Below, in pieces: positions 35,901 to 49,600 of a DNA stretch of 64,000 nucleotides. The notes below the pieces were generated by a model that was not told the origin of the DNA, ran no database searches, and was given only the letters and a program-made list of their open reading frames with translations. A program made the translations under genes and the position numbers. Position 1 is the stretch's first letter. Each line of letters starts with the position of its first letter. The stretch is from Atherinomorus stipes (lineage: Eukaryota; Chordata; Actinopteri; Atheriniformes; Atherinidae), in NCBI GenBank assembly GCA_023101725.1, contig JALJCO010013654.1, positions 1,776,001 through 1,840,000 on the forward strand, given 5' to 3'.

Positions 35901-38900
35901 TGCATCATTAACGTTGTAGGACTGCTGTGAACAAATTTTTTAAAAACTTGAAGACATTTTGTCCTTGTAACAGCTCGAGTTTATGGAAACCAGTTTGTAA
36001 GAGCTCCCTGTGGCAGTGGATGTTTTATGACCTTTCAATCAGCCTTAGGGGAACAGCACTAAGCTATGGAGGAAGACATTAAACAATCAGCTTTCACTTG
36101 CATGATTTTCAGAATCAGTTGCCCCGCTGTATTAAGTTGATGATAGGAGCTGCAAGCTGAACAGATTTTAAATGTCACGTTTTTTTTAAATCGACTTCCA
36201 GTGACATGCATCTCTTTCCACCCATCTTGAAATTAAACTGTCAGTTCAGTACTTGGCACTGTCTCCAGCTGTATGGGTAGAGTATCAAACAAACTTGCAA
36301 AAACATGTTCACACATGGCATAAATGGAGTTTATGGCCATGTGGAGCAAAGCCCTGGCTGACCAATCTGTTTCAGCTCTCTTAAAAACAAAATAACTCCT
36401 TCTCTCCATGGAGATGGTGATAAAATAAGAAAATCTAATCTGTCACAGTAACTATGTGAATGATTTGTGCAGGATTGCTGAAACTTTTAGTGTCCAAGTG
36501 TTCCTCTCTGAGTAGCTATGTCCGTGTTTTCATTGGAATGTCTTGTTCAGGCAACCCTGCCGTCATTTCAGTTTAAGGCTAAAACAAAAAGTTGTATTTG
36601 ATTGTGCATGTGGCAGCCTGCTGTGTGAAGGGGGACGCTTTATGTGTGACAACTGTCTTCCTTTCACAGGCATTTATAATTAATGCTGGGTATAAGAAAT
36701 TACCATGTTAGAGTACTCAGGCTTCTTTTTTGTGGTAACTAGCAATGTTCTCCATTAGTTTAGCTATTTATGTAATCCATTACTACAAGTATTACATTAC
36801 TGTTGTTATTTCACTGTATGACCTTTTTGTAAAAAAAAGAAAGAAAGAAAGTAAAAGAAAATCCATGACTTGCTCTGTGTCTCGTCTGCTTAATACTCAG
36901 ACCTACACATGTCGCTGCACATGTGCAGGACAGTCAGCTGGCAAGATGACACAGAGGACAGCATTTACCCAGAGGTGGTTCTCACACTATTTGATGGTGA
37001 AAAAGACACAAGCAATCTTATTGAAAAGTACGCTGTCCCTGAGTGATTAAAAGTATTTCTAACCAGCTGATCCACTTCATATTTGAAAAAGCAAGTGCAG
37101 GTTGAGCTAAGCTTCACAATGCCGGTGATTTTGCCTGAGCAACAACTCAATACACTGTCAGCTAGCTTTCAACACTGCAAAAGTGGCCACTCCTTGGAAA
37201 ATGAATAAACATGTTGCTGGTTAAGAACTTCAGATATAATACACCATAAACAGACTATGGAATGAGGTAAAACTGCTGATTCAAAATGCTTTTTGATTTC
37301 ATAACCACAATGCACCAGGAATTGCAAATACAATGTTGGTAATATAAAAGTTCTCTCTAACAAGTTACTTTTCCAAGTAACACGGTAACTAATTATTAGG
37401 TATTAGGTATTATTACAGACAATGTTTATTATTTAGTCTCAGATTAATCATTATTCAATAGCTTGTGTGATACCTTAACTGATTACTGTGTATGCAAGTC
37501 TATTAACAGCAGAAAATATCAAGTGCAACACTATCCAAGATTTAACCAAGTCACAAAGAGACTTGGAATTAACTGTATTAAAATACGGATACCCAAGGGT
37601 CTGAAAAGTAAAGCCAATGAGGTAACACTTGGGGCTTCAAAAAGATCTCTTGCATAAATAGACTCTCTTTCAAAGTGTGCCAAGTTTTCAGAAGTTATTA
37701 TGATATTCTCGGAATTTTGGTAGCAATGAGTGCTGCTAGCTATCTGCACCTTCCGACTTTAACACCCACATGGCTCATTTTAAATGGCCACCGCACAGCT
37801 TTTATATGACGGAGAGACAGCGCCAACACCCTCTATGTACCCCAACTCCCCACCCCCGCCCCCAAAAACACACACCAATACAGACAAAACTCAGAGCTTC
37901 ATGCGACTGCAGCGTCAGCATTCAGGGCTTTTGTGCGACACAATGGGCGCGCTTGTTTTCCTTAACTCCGCGAGCCCATGTGACGAAAGCTCGCTGCGAG
38001 AGAATAAGAGAGAGACAGAGACATCCAGACATTTGTTTGTGTCACACTGGAGACTTTGGTGAGCTGAGCTGAACTGAGCATGCATGTGGACACATAAAGG
38101 CACACACACAAACACAATGGGACCCCATACCCATATGTACCAGTGCAATCGGAAGCATTCGCAAAAGCATGTGCAGCTCATATACTAATTGACAGGCTTG
38201 TCATTCAGTCATCCATCTTTCAAGTGCTACCAAACCATGAGACTCCAAGAAGAATCAAGAGGAACTTTTTACAGACAGAAGTGACATGTTTATTGTTAAT
38301 GTGTTTCTGAAGTGTTGTGGCAATGTGAGAAAACACTAGGACGATGCGATGAGCACAGACAAGCAGTGATGGATTTTGTTAATGGGGGAGGGGGTGTAGT
38401 GTGGGACTTTGAGGAAAAGTCAGGGTAGAAGTGAAACTCCACACAGAAAAGTCAGCAATCACTCAAACAGCACAGCCCAAAAAACAAAACAAAAACAAAA
38501 CATAAACAAAAAACACATGAAACAGCACATCCTGTTAGACAAGATCACAAGTTAAATAAAATTATTAAATGAACACAAAACAAACAAAAGCATTGCTCCT
38601 CTTTAGCAAAGTTGACAAGCTTCCAAAAAAGAGAAAGAACACCCCAACAATTCAATCAATCCATTTTTTCTTCTTTTCAACTAAAATGAGAAAGCACACG
38701 GTTTAGCTAACAACACCACTTCATAACTGCACACAAAGCTACGTTCTATTCAAATAAAAATGAAAAGTCAAAATGAAACCCACGTACATGCATCTGTAAT
38801 CACCATTTTGAGAGCTTGTTTGTGTGCGTATGAGTCTACAGGTAATTCCCTTCTCTGATCTGTGATTACGCTCGAAGAACTATTCCACAAACCAGCACAG

Positions 38901-41258
38901 TTAGCTTAAGCGAGAGCGAGCCTGTCGGACCAGAGAAAGAACATTGAGTCAGGCTGCAAGTTTCCATCTTTAATCCACTTAGCACACACTCACACAGCTA
39001 TGTACACACACACTCACTTTTTATAAAACAGGGAAATCAAGGAGGGCAGTTACACTAGCCTTATGTTGGATGAAGATTAAAAAATCAAGGTTAAAGTCCC
39101 CCTTTTTATCCGCCTCTGATTAGCATCAATTGCATTTTTATCTTTTGAAATAAAACAGAAAACACCAGAAAAATCCATTCATCTTTAAATGGCAACATGT
39201 TAAACTGAAATGTTTGAATAATTAAGTCTGTTTTATGTTAACAATCCTCTAAAACACATGTAAACTCGCCAGTTCTTACCCATAAGGCCTCTGGATGAAT
39301 GCAGGATGAATTTGGGGAACACCAAAGGTAAAACCTGCAAAACATAATCTTAATTGAGAGAAAAATCCCACTGACGAACCTCATGAAGCCTGAATTCACA
39401 AAAGTTCTTTTTATTGACACTGTTTTTATTGAGTTCACGACCTCCATCTGCATATGGAGTATTATCTACAAAGCAAACAGGCTCTTGGAGGAAAATAAGA
39501 CAATCTTTACCTGGCTGCATCACACGAGGCTTGGCCCCTAAGTAGGCAAGGTTAACATTAGCCTTTCTTCCATCTATGATTGGGTTGGGGTCCTTACAGG
39601 CCCGGTCTGCAGCCGAGCGATCCGCCATCGTCACCTACAAGGATGAGAAACAAAGCACTGAGGCAGGTGTTCAAAAAAGGCGAAGGTTTCATTTTCCTGC
39701 AGAGTCCAACCCTAACTGTTCATAAATTATCATAAACTGGTTACCTGTATATGCTTATGTGGTTAAAAAAAGAAGACACAGGTGTGTGTAGAGGCCTCTT
39801 TCTTTGGATGTGTGTGGTAGAGGTCCTAGTTATTAACACTGGCAAGGAGTCAGGAAAACTCCCATTTTTATCACCCTCACATGGATGTGATGAAACTTGA
39901 AAAAGAGCCAGACTGAGATGACTTCTGAGAGCTCCCATTACACGTTTACTCCACTCAGAGCTTCAGTCATTAACTCTCTCTCTCTCTCTCTGTTTTTTTT
40001 TTTTTTAAACTCTGGTAAAAACTGTATTTAATATTACAGAGGAGATGATTTTATTTTAGACAGTGGGAGTGACACTTTAAGTCAGGGTGAAGTCAGGACT
40101 TAAATCTAATTCTGAAACCACCAAGACAAATAAGAGTGTATAAATAACTTGATCATTTAATCCCCCTTTCCCTTTGTATAAGTGTACAAATAAGGCAGGA
40201 GTGTAATAATATGCATATATGGATATGTTCAAGGTACATGTAATCATCTAGGTGCATAACCAAAGAATCTGGAGATGCACAAATGGCATATCTGCAGATG
40301 TAAGAACAGATGTGGGCTTTTTTTTTGTTAATCCTTTTACTTATCTTAAAAGAACAATGTAAATACAATAAAGAAAAGCTGAATAATTAGACCATGGATG
40401 AGGTGAACTACGGAAGAGCTGAAGATAAAGTCAAAGCAGTGTAGTTTCACAATTAAATGTTGCTTTTAATTAACAAATGTAGCATTTTCAGGCATGTTTG
40501 GCAGTGGAATTGTATGTAAATTAATTAGATTAGCTTACCCTCCAAATCTAACTACATTCATTAAGATTTGATCAAATAAGCACAACATCTAGTTCATGTA
40601 AATGAATCGAAGATGTTATTTAAGACGCATCCTATTCATACAAGAATAAAAAAAAGTATGGCAAATGATTGCAACAAGTTGGAGCGAGTTTGTTCTCCGC
40701 ATATTACAAGCAGAAGCCTTGCAGATAATGAAACCATGACGCTTTTCTGAATCTGCTCTGCAACATCATGACATTGCCGTGAGGTTTCTGTCAGCCCACC
40801 GCAGCTGTCAGAGAAAGGGCAATAGAAACGTGTCGGGGCGCATACCAGCGCGCAACAAGTTGTGAGATTGCAACAGAAGCCAGTGACAAATATAAAAGGG
40901 GCCTTCTTATCAAAACATAAACACCTCGTGACCGAAGGCTGTTATTTCAGTTGAACTTAGTCAATATGTTGTGAGAGACTGAAACAGCTGCGCACAATGG
41001 CAGATTCAATCAGGGGACTAGAATTTAATTACATGCGCAAAAATGACTGAATACGTTTGTGTAAAGTTGAAATTATAAGTTGATACTTACAAATCCATAA
41101 CCTCTGGACTTGCCGGTCTGTCGATCGGTAATGACCACAGCTTCTTCAATCTCACCAAAAACCTCAAAATATTTCCTGAGACTTGAATCCGTGGTGTGGT
41201 AGGGAAGACCCCCGACGAAAATCTTCGTGTATGTCGTGTCCTTTTGCGTGGTGTGCAT
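32998..41258 (-). CDS. rbm24: rbm24, RNA-binding motif protein 24 (complete coding region, 4 exons)
   Basis: RBM24 is a single-RRM protein that binds GU-rich RNA and controls splicing, stability and translation, chiefly in heart, skeletal muscle and sensory tissue. Coding exons: 41258-41091, 39634-39511, 39334-39280 and 33346-32998 (stop TAG at 33000-32998). All have GT-AG borders and matching phases (0, 1, 0 with the codon split GG|C). The product is 231 aa. The RRM covers roughly residues 9-86, with RNP2 IFVGGL at 13-18 and RNP1 KSRGYGFV at 50-57, the latter cut by intron 1 after F56. The tail is rich in Ala/Tyr/Gln, with two polyalanine runs, and ends QLQADRMQ, the terminal signature shared by RBM24/RBM38. 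Residues such as [20 protein letters not shown] and [10 protein letters not shown] fit RBM24 rather than RBM38. I cannot tell whether it is the a or b teleost copy. Confidence 0.96.
33347..39279 (-). other. Large intron 3 of rbm24, no second gene seen
   Basis: This 5.9 kb intron separates the 55-bp third exon from the alanine-rich last exon. I see no conserved coding exon in it. It holds short simple repeats (for example CA-type near 34845-34875), A/T-rich stretches and little transposon sequence compared with the flanks. The scarcity of repeats could mean regulatory constraint, but I cannot test conservation here. Confidence 0.5.
39635..41090 (-). other. Intron 1 of rbm24
   Basis: The intron lies between GTAAGT (41090-41085) and the acceptor before GTGACGATG at 39634. 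It contains a CT repeat and T-run near 39976-40008. No ORF of interest was found. Confidence 0.6.
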
Positions 41259-41620
41259 CGTTAGTGCAAATATACAATAAATAGAAGCAATTACAGATAA
41301 TATAGTGCAAAGTCTCCTTATCGATAACTCTTTGGGTAAAGATGGAGAGATCAGCTGGAACTTTTTCTGAGAAGAAAAAGGAAAAACTCAACAGTGATGA
41401 CGCCTGGAGGTAGATTTTTCTCGCGACCGTTAAGAAGGCTGTGACATGGAGCGGATTGTCCCAAAGATACCATCAGGTGCTTCCAGCTCTCCTTCCTTAA
41501 CTCTGCTGTCTAACTAAATAGGTTTGGGACCCATTCCTAAAAGCGCTGCCTCAAACTCCACCCAGTTGTTGGTTCATCTGTGCAGCCCGCCCACAGGCGC
41601 ACGCAAACAGCTGGGAAGCC
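41259..41620 (-). promoter_or_regulatory. rbm24: rbm24 5'UTR and candidate muscle-type promoter
   Basis: Upstream of the rbm24 ATG lie E-boxes CAGCTG (41352-41357), CAGGTG (41474-41479) and CAGCTG (41608-41613), and a CArG-like decamer at 41513-41522 that reads CCTATTTAGT on the minus strand, one base off CC(A/T)6GG. The same A/T core could serve as a weak TATA element about 255 bases before the ATG. RBM24 is a known muscle-expressed gene, so such sites are plausible, but short motifs arise by chance. Confidence 0.35.
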
Positions 41621-43689
41621 TGCCTGCACATTGAGAAGAGCTTCTTCATCATAAAGATTCAGGGCTGAAGTTAATGATATCAGGTTTAATCAACCATTCA
41701 TTCTGGGGGCAAAAGAGGAGGTGACTCCTTGGATTGAAAATACATATATCTGTTGCTTGTTTGACTAGAGGAGACAGACAAGTCCAGCACTGAGATTCCC
41801 CTGGTAGGAGACTGGACAGTCCACTGGTGTGAAGTTAGTAAAGATGTGGTATGTTTCTGCAGGCTAAGTTGAACTCTGATCCTGCTGTCCTATAATCTAC
41901 TAGATTTGTCACAACTGTCTTACAATTTCCTCCATTCTCTGGTCAGCTTTTATAGCTCAAAAATGAAAATATAACAGTGACAGACCAGGATATACAGTAT
42001 AGTTGAACTCAGTTGTGAGAGTCTAACTTTAATGATTCAGATAAACTGTCAGGAGTTATCTGTTACACATACTGCTGGATCTGAATCTCCCTGTGAACAG
42101 CAAGGATGAGTAATTCACCTTCAGTAATATGAGAGGGAACTCCACTGTTAATCATTTATGACATGTTGCTTCTGTGAGCACTCTGCTGCTGGCCTACATA
42201 TACCTGTCCCTACAAGAAGGGGCAGTCAGTTGACACATTTGAAGAGGAAACAGTAGGTTGCTATGTGTTATAGGTCATTTTTTGCATTAAAGTAGGGCAC
42301 CATGAGAGGTTACAACAGCAAATGATACAAAATCACCTTAAAATATAATCTTCTGGTTAAATATTCCCAATTACAACCTGAAATTTTCAAGATAAAAATA
42401 CAACATGGCCCCACGGTCATTGTCTCATCCATCTGAATGTAAGCTGTTGCTACAGGTCTCCATGTTACAATGAAATGCAACCTGATGAAGCGGTGTCTGT
42501 TCACTTGCTGTTTTATTAATGTAGCCACACGCCCTTTAATGTCCAAGCAGAGTTGTTGAAAAAAGGGGGGACCTGTATTAAGTTTCTCGGGCTCAACAAT
42601 GTGGGTCTGGTCAGGTTGCGTACTCTTATTGTCTCTGTTCATGTGCAGCACGCTGACTGCTCTGAATGCTCTTTAAACAATGTGGAGGCCCTTCTGAAAG
42701 TTTCCTTTATTCTACATTCCTAATTATCTTTAGGGGAAAAAAAAGTTTTAAACTAAAGTAGTACGAAAAATGTATCAAAAATCCTCCGCAGACTTAATTT
42801 GCTACCATATTTATGTCAGCCGGATGTGGTTGTAATTTAAATTAGATCAACATTTCCCATAAAATCTATCAAAGCAGGAAGTCTGTTTAGTTTACTGGTG
42901 AGATCAGTTAATTTGTGGATGACACACATTTGAATTTAACTAACTCCACAACCTAAAAGCTGAATACTCACTCTTGGGTCACATCCTCAGCCGTACTCTG
43001 TGAAAATACATTAAAAAACAACGTTTTACTGGTTCACAAGATCTCCTTAAAATTCCCCATTTTGGAATTTGAATGAAGCACTCAGCAAGCACCTTTACTG
43101 TATCATTAACCAAACAAAACTCTTTTTTCCCCCAGAGAAAACAATTATTTTTAATAACTTTTATATATAAGAATTCATCCTTGAACATGTCTGTTCACAT
43201 TTCCTAAAACAAACACACATTTTTATAGCTTATATTACAGATTACATGCACTGACTTCTGGGTGTCGAATACAACTGTAACCCTCTGAAACAGTGCCATC
43301 TTGTGTCTTAACACAACAGCTCCCCTCCCCCTGTTTCCTGTATAAAAAATCTCAAAGAAATCAGTCTGGTCTGTTGGCAAGAACATGAAATCACATCTAA
43401 TCAAGCCGAGGTAAATTACATTGCAGTTAAAGAAAACCATCATCTTGAAGTTGTCCTGAGCTGAGATGATAGATTATTGTAGCAAAAGCTTCTCCAGCAA
43501 ATAGGAAAATTCCCCTCGGTTTACTTTCAACTATGAGGCCTTTTAATTTTCTCAAACAATATATACATTTCTTACACATCATCTTTTACAAGTTTAAACA
43601 GCCTACTTAACTGTGCAAAAGGAGATATTTTGGCTACCTTCCTCTTTCTTCCACCCTTTGTAGTGCTTGTTATTGGCTCATTCACAAAA
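41621..43689. other. Intergenic rbm24-stmnd1 interval, including the stmnd1 3'UTR
   Basis: Only about 2.4 kb separates the stmnd1 stop from the rbm24 start. The part just below 43690 should be stmnd1 3'UTR, but I cannot place its polyadenylation site. ORFs here, such as 42310-42651, have no domain. Confidence 0.5.
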
Positions 43690-46600
43690 CTAAAATATTT
43701 CCTCTCTGTCGTCTGGATGCTGAAAGCTAAAATCATTCTCCAGCTCCCCAGAGACAGTGAAAAGGTCATCTGCCTTTAGCTCCTCCACCTGGGTCACCTC
43801 TCCTTCTTCCTCCATTTCGCTATCTTTTGCAAAGTCTCTTCTTTTATCTCTGTTACCTCTTTGTTCCTCTCCTCTTCCTGTCTTGCTCGTTCCCCTCACC
43901 TCCTCTTGGAAGGCCCCGCTGTCACTTCTGGCCTCTCTGACCCAGTCTCCTACCTTGGCTGGCTCGTGAGGGATCTGGTGTTGTAATTTTGAAGCTGGAG
44001 TTTGGTTAGGGGTGAGAGGCAAATGTAGTAACTCCACAGGGGTGAGAGAGGAGTCGTCATCCTCCTCAGCGCTGAAGATGGGAGCAAGGCCACGAACACG
44101 TGCAGACTTTGTCCTTAAACGTGTTTTCAGCTCATCTTCCTTGAACTGAAAAAGAGTGAAGAGATGAGTTCGTAAGGCAGAGTGTGAATGATGACAAAAA
44201 ACAGGTATTGGGACAGATGGACAAAAACACAAGCTGTACCTTGCGTCTCTCCTCAGCCAACCTCATCTTCTCATCCAAACCTTCTTTGCTGTGGAGACTT
44301 TGAGCCCTTTTGGCCTTCAGAGACTCCAGTCTCGCAGGAGGCCTTCGCGTGATGCCTTCCTTTTCATCCAGCTAGTAGACATGAATGAAAACACCTATTA
44401 TCTAACTAGTAAAACTTTGTTTTCTTCATTATTTAATGTGTATGATTTTTGTTAAACTGCTGGAGGAGCAACTTCTCATTTAAAAATACAGTCTTATTTG
44501 TTTTTTTATGTAATTTATTACAGAGTATTTTTCAGAGTTGAATAATAGGAAGGGTTTGATGCTAATCTTTTTTTTATGCTTTAATATATAATATGCATTG
44601 CCTGTTGTATTGCTTAAGAACACACCAAGAGGAGCAGGCCAAATTTGTCTGAGCTCTCAATAAAGCCTCTGCCATTGACTTATGTTTTATAACATTATAC
44701 ATTACAGATGGATGGTGAGGAAAAGGAAAAACGTAATACTTGGCCAACAGAGAAAAGAGCCAGTGGTTTTGTTGTGCTGTCAGGGGTATTCTGGCGACAT
44801 GGAGCTTGAATCTTGAAAATATCCACAAATTTAAACTTGACCTTCAGCTATTCTATGAAAATGTATGCACTGTGTTGATGTCCAGGTTTTGAAAAGCGCT
44901 GGGAACAGAAAGCCTTGCTTTAGCAGGTTCTCCAAAACCCATAACTTGCACATCTTGTTTTTTAGTCTCAAACCAATCTTAAATGGCCAGTGATTACTTC
45001 TTACTCCTAATTTCAGTTCATGCTAGCTATTTGTGTGAATGTCATGTGGTTGTTGCTGCTGTTATACTGTTTGCAAGATTTTGAAAATATATATATGGTC
45101 AAATAATGCCCATAACAAGGCTCTTTAGTTTAGCATACCTCAGTGAACTATTAGAAATCTTGACATAAAGCTTTGTAGCTTACCTATAGTTTTTATTTTT
45201 GTTTTTGACTTTGAATGTGAAGTAAAGGGAAACTGTGGAACTTATCACATGATTTTTAAGGATGACTATCTGCACATAATTTTAGGTATGCGCGATATTG
45301 GAATTTTGGCCAATATGCCGATATTTTAAAACTCATGTGGTCGACAACCAATATCGATACCGCTATTAAAGCTGAAATAAACTTTTTGTGAATTCTGGTG
45401 AGATTTCGTAACAGAACAATGAAATATTGTCAGATTTCATCAGTAAAATAGATCGGTGCCACGTTTTTAAATGTCTGTATGATATCAGCATATGAAAATA
45501 TCGCAATATTTCAGTGTATCAATATTTTTTCCCACCCCTAGTCTTCAAAAGTTTTAAAGTCTGTAAAAAAGAAGTTTTTAAAGAAGAAAAAGAAGGCTTA
45601 TTTTCTGGACTTTAAAAACAGCAGGCTGATCGGTTAAATCTCGGTTAAATTTCTGTGGGGTGGCCGATGTCCGATACTCAGTTTTAAGGCCGATATAGGC
45701 CGATGCCGATAGGGGGCGATTATATCGTACATCCCTAAATAATTTTAAAACATATGTAATAAAGTGATTTTAAAATCATTCAAATATAGAGTATAATCTT
45801 ATACTGATGTTAAACCTCCAAAGCTACCACCTGAAATTCCACCTGCAGTGGAAAACAGGCTGATTATTCACATGGATTAGACACCCACCATTATGCTATA
45901 GGCAGCCCCACTGCCCCCCTCTCTGACATGTCCTTCTGGGATGATTCCATAGCTGAGCAACTCCTTCAGGATGTCGCTGGACTTTGGTCGCTCCTTTACT
46001 GGGCTGTCCTGCTGCAGCAAACCTGGAGCAGCAGCTGAAATCAAACTGCTATAAGATTTGGATAGTTCTCTCTCAGTTTTTAAGGCTCATACTCACCGTC
46101 CTGAGTAACTCTGTCATCCTCACTTTTTCTGATGCTTTCAGATGTTAGGGGAGGAAGTTTACTGGGAACTTCTCCAGGTAGCGCCAGGATTTCTCTGTTC
46201 TCCATAACCACGCCACTGTCCGTGGTCAACTTTGACACAGCTGAGTCTCCACGGCCATCGAGTTTGCTTCCTGTCTCATCCTGGTAGCGCACAGCCATAA
46301 AATGAATGTAGAAAATCATTATAGTGACATATTGCTATGAACAATAGTAAAAAAAAAAAAAAAAATCGATCGGTTTATTACAATAAACACTTTTCTATCT
46401 ACTATATCTTTATATATCCTGGAGAGACTCTTACTGGCTCACCTCAACAAGCAAGTGAACACCTTTCAAGACCCATTACAGTTTGTATATCATAATGGGC
46501 GTGGGGTTGAAGACGCCATCATTTTCCTGCTTCAGAGAGCCCACTCTCGTCTGAACCAGTCAGGCAGCACTTTGAGGGTCATGTTCTTTGATTTCTCAAG

Positions 46601-49600
46601 GGTCTTTAATACTATTCAGCCTGCTTTGCTATGCAAGAAGTTCCATAACTTCCAGGTGGATCCTCCACAACCACCTAAATTTATGACTACCTAACAAACA
46701 GACCAGTTTGTGAGACTGAAAGGTTGTGTGTCTGAGATGGTGGTCAGCAGCACTGGAGCACCACAAGGAACTGTACTCTCACCATTCCTCTTTACACTGT
46801 ACACCTCAGACTTCCAGTACAACTCTGAGTCCTGTCATCTGCAGAAATATTCTGATGACTCTGCAGTTGAAGACTCTGCTGTTGTGGGGTGTATCAGTGA
46901 TGGACAACTACATCAGAAGCCGAGTACAGGGAACCAGTTAATCAATTTGTAAAATGGTGTGGTAACAGTCACCTCATCTTAAATATCAGCAAGACTAAAG
47001 AGATGATTGTTGACTTCAAGAGGAGCAAGAATAAACAGCATAGTCCTGTCTGGAAGAGGAGGTGGACAACAGGCTAGACTGGAAATGCAACACTGACTAC
47101 ATCTACAAGAAAGATCAGAGCAGACTCTACTTCTTAAGAAAGCTGAGATCATTCAACGTCTGCACCAAGATGTTGCAGATCTTCTATAAGTCTGCTGTGG
47201 AAAGTGCAGCCATCTGCTGGGGCAGCAGCATCGGAACCAAAGATTTGAAGAAACCAAACAAGCTGATCAAAAAAGCTGGTTCTGTGCTGGGAATAACTCT
47301 GGAGCCGCTGGAGCTGATTGTTCAAAAAAGAATGCCGCACATGCTGATGAAGATGATGGAGGATTCTTCCCACCCTCGCCACAACACAGTGAAGAATCAA
47401 CAGAGTGTGTTCAGTGGGAGGCTGCGTCAGGTTCGCTGTAGGAGAGGTACAGACATTCATTTCTGCCAGCAGCCATCACCTTGAAGAACAAAACTGACTG
47501 ACTGATTATTATTGTTGTATTGTTATTTTGTATATGTTATGTTGTTCGGGAAAGAAAATGAAAAAAAAAGAAGAGAGCGAGCCTATGACAATATTTAATT
47601 TCCCTTCTGGGATAAATAAAGTATTTTTCATTTAATTTAACTTTCAACAAAAGTGCAATGAAGTGTCTGGCAGGAGACAGCTATGGTGATGCAACTGTGT
47701 ATGAGTGAGTTAGTTACATTTTTGGCAACTGACAAGAAATCTAAACTTTACTGTCTGTAGTTGGACCAACAAGAATATTGAATTTAAGTTAGCTGTAATA
47801 AATACAAGATAATTGTTGCATTTGCACATTATAATATATATTATTCCATCTATTGATATCACAATTGAAAATACTCCAGTCAATTAATAATAAACTTGGA
47901 GAGTAAATGGATTCAGTTGTAATCTGTTTGTTTTACCTTGGATAGTAATAATGTGGCTACATTTTACTATAACTTGTTTATTTTGTACAAGCTGTGACAA
48001 GTTAAAAATCTTGTTCCATCCTGTTGCAAGTTTATTTTCTCTGTCATATTTACATTGTTGCCAGCAATATGTTTATATTTGTTAGTGAAATACACTCAGC
48101 TCTGTAGAATTGACAACACGTTAAACAAAGGCAAAGTATCTAAAGTCTAGAGTAACATTTGAAATATCAGTTATGTGCTTTGGCGTAGGGAAAAAGCAGA
48201 AAATTACATCTTTAAAGATAATTAATAACCAAGTACTGTATGTCTTACATGGTAATGTATCATTTGAATGGCTGTTGTGCTATTATGAAAGAACACTTTT
48301 TTTTTGTATTATAGACTAAAACAACTGAAGGACCTTTTTTCTTTTGTCACAGGTTTGTGAGAAGTAGTGTACATATCTCATTTCTACCTCCATTTCTTTT
48401 CAGTTAACTGTCCAGAAAAGGACAATTATCCTATATTATTTTTAAAAGTGTGATGTAGGATATTTCACACAGAATTTGTCCAGTAGCATTATTACTTTCT
48501 CAGGCAGTAAGTATCTGTACAAAATGTTATAAATCTCATGCCTAAACCAACTTGGAATGAAGCTACTGTATGAAGGTTTGTATGTTGCCAAGAAAGCCAC
48601 ATTGAGGTGAAGGCCGGGTCAATGTGGCATGAAAAGTTTCACATAAAAACTATAAATGATTATACAAAAACCCCACACAAAACAAAACAAACAAACAAAC
48701 AGTACCAGCTAATGTGATGCATATTACAGTAGAAAAGATTTGGAAATGGGAATAATTTATGATGAGTGAAAAATAAGCAGGTATACCCACATACAGTATC
48801 CTATTCGTAGTTAGCTTTTTATTGCCACTAATTTATTTACTGGGCTGTTAATTTCTTTAAAAAAAAAAAAAAAAAAGGGGGGGGGGGGTGGGGGGGGGAT
48901 AAAGATCTTTCCTCTGGTTGCACAAGAGAAAATGGATGGACGAATCTTGACCTTAACAAGGGATATGTCAGGGTTTCAGTTCAGACTGGCACCATTCATG
49001 AAAGTATTTATCATAAGATAAAATGCCATTTACTGTAAAATGTTGTCAAAATCTTACATTAAAAGCATTGTCATTATGAAAACAAAAATACTAATATTCT
49101 CACCACCCTGACAAAATGTCTTGAGATTTGAAATTTATCAGGGGCATTAACGTTTCTCCAAAGCTGGTTGTTTTAAAATATTTCTTAATGTTTACGCTGC
49201 TGTGGTGAGTTTATATTTTATGAAAACACGGAGGAAAAGTTATTCATTCTCTTAAATCAAGTAAAGCTAGTATTTGAGGACGTGGTTAACAAGTGAACGA
49301 TTTATTTGATGTCAGAAAATGTTATGGGTCACAGAGCTAGTTTAGATGGCTAGTTGTAATATATTCAGGTAGCCTACTTTTATTATTTACTATACCATTT
49401 GGCCAACGACTTTAAGTATACCTGTGGTGATAGGCAGCCGTACACAAACGGACTCCACTGTAAAACACACTTGTTTAGACCTCCTTTCCACAGTTTGATC
49501 AGACTAAACGTGGCTGCAGCTGCAGACATCCAGCTTACCTCGTCTCCGTTCGCCTTCGTCAGCGGGTACACCGCCGTGTTCGTGGAGCTTCCGCATCCCA

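Noticed and set aside
43757..43969. Plus-strand Ser/Leu-rich ORF
   Set aside because: Antisense shadow of the acidic stmnd1 last exon.
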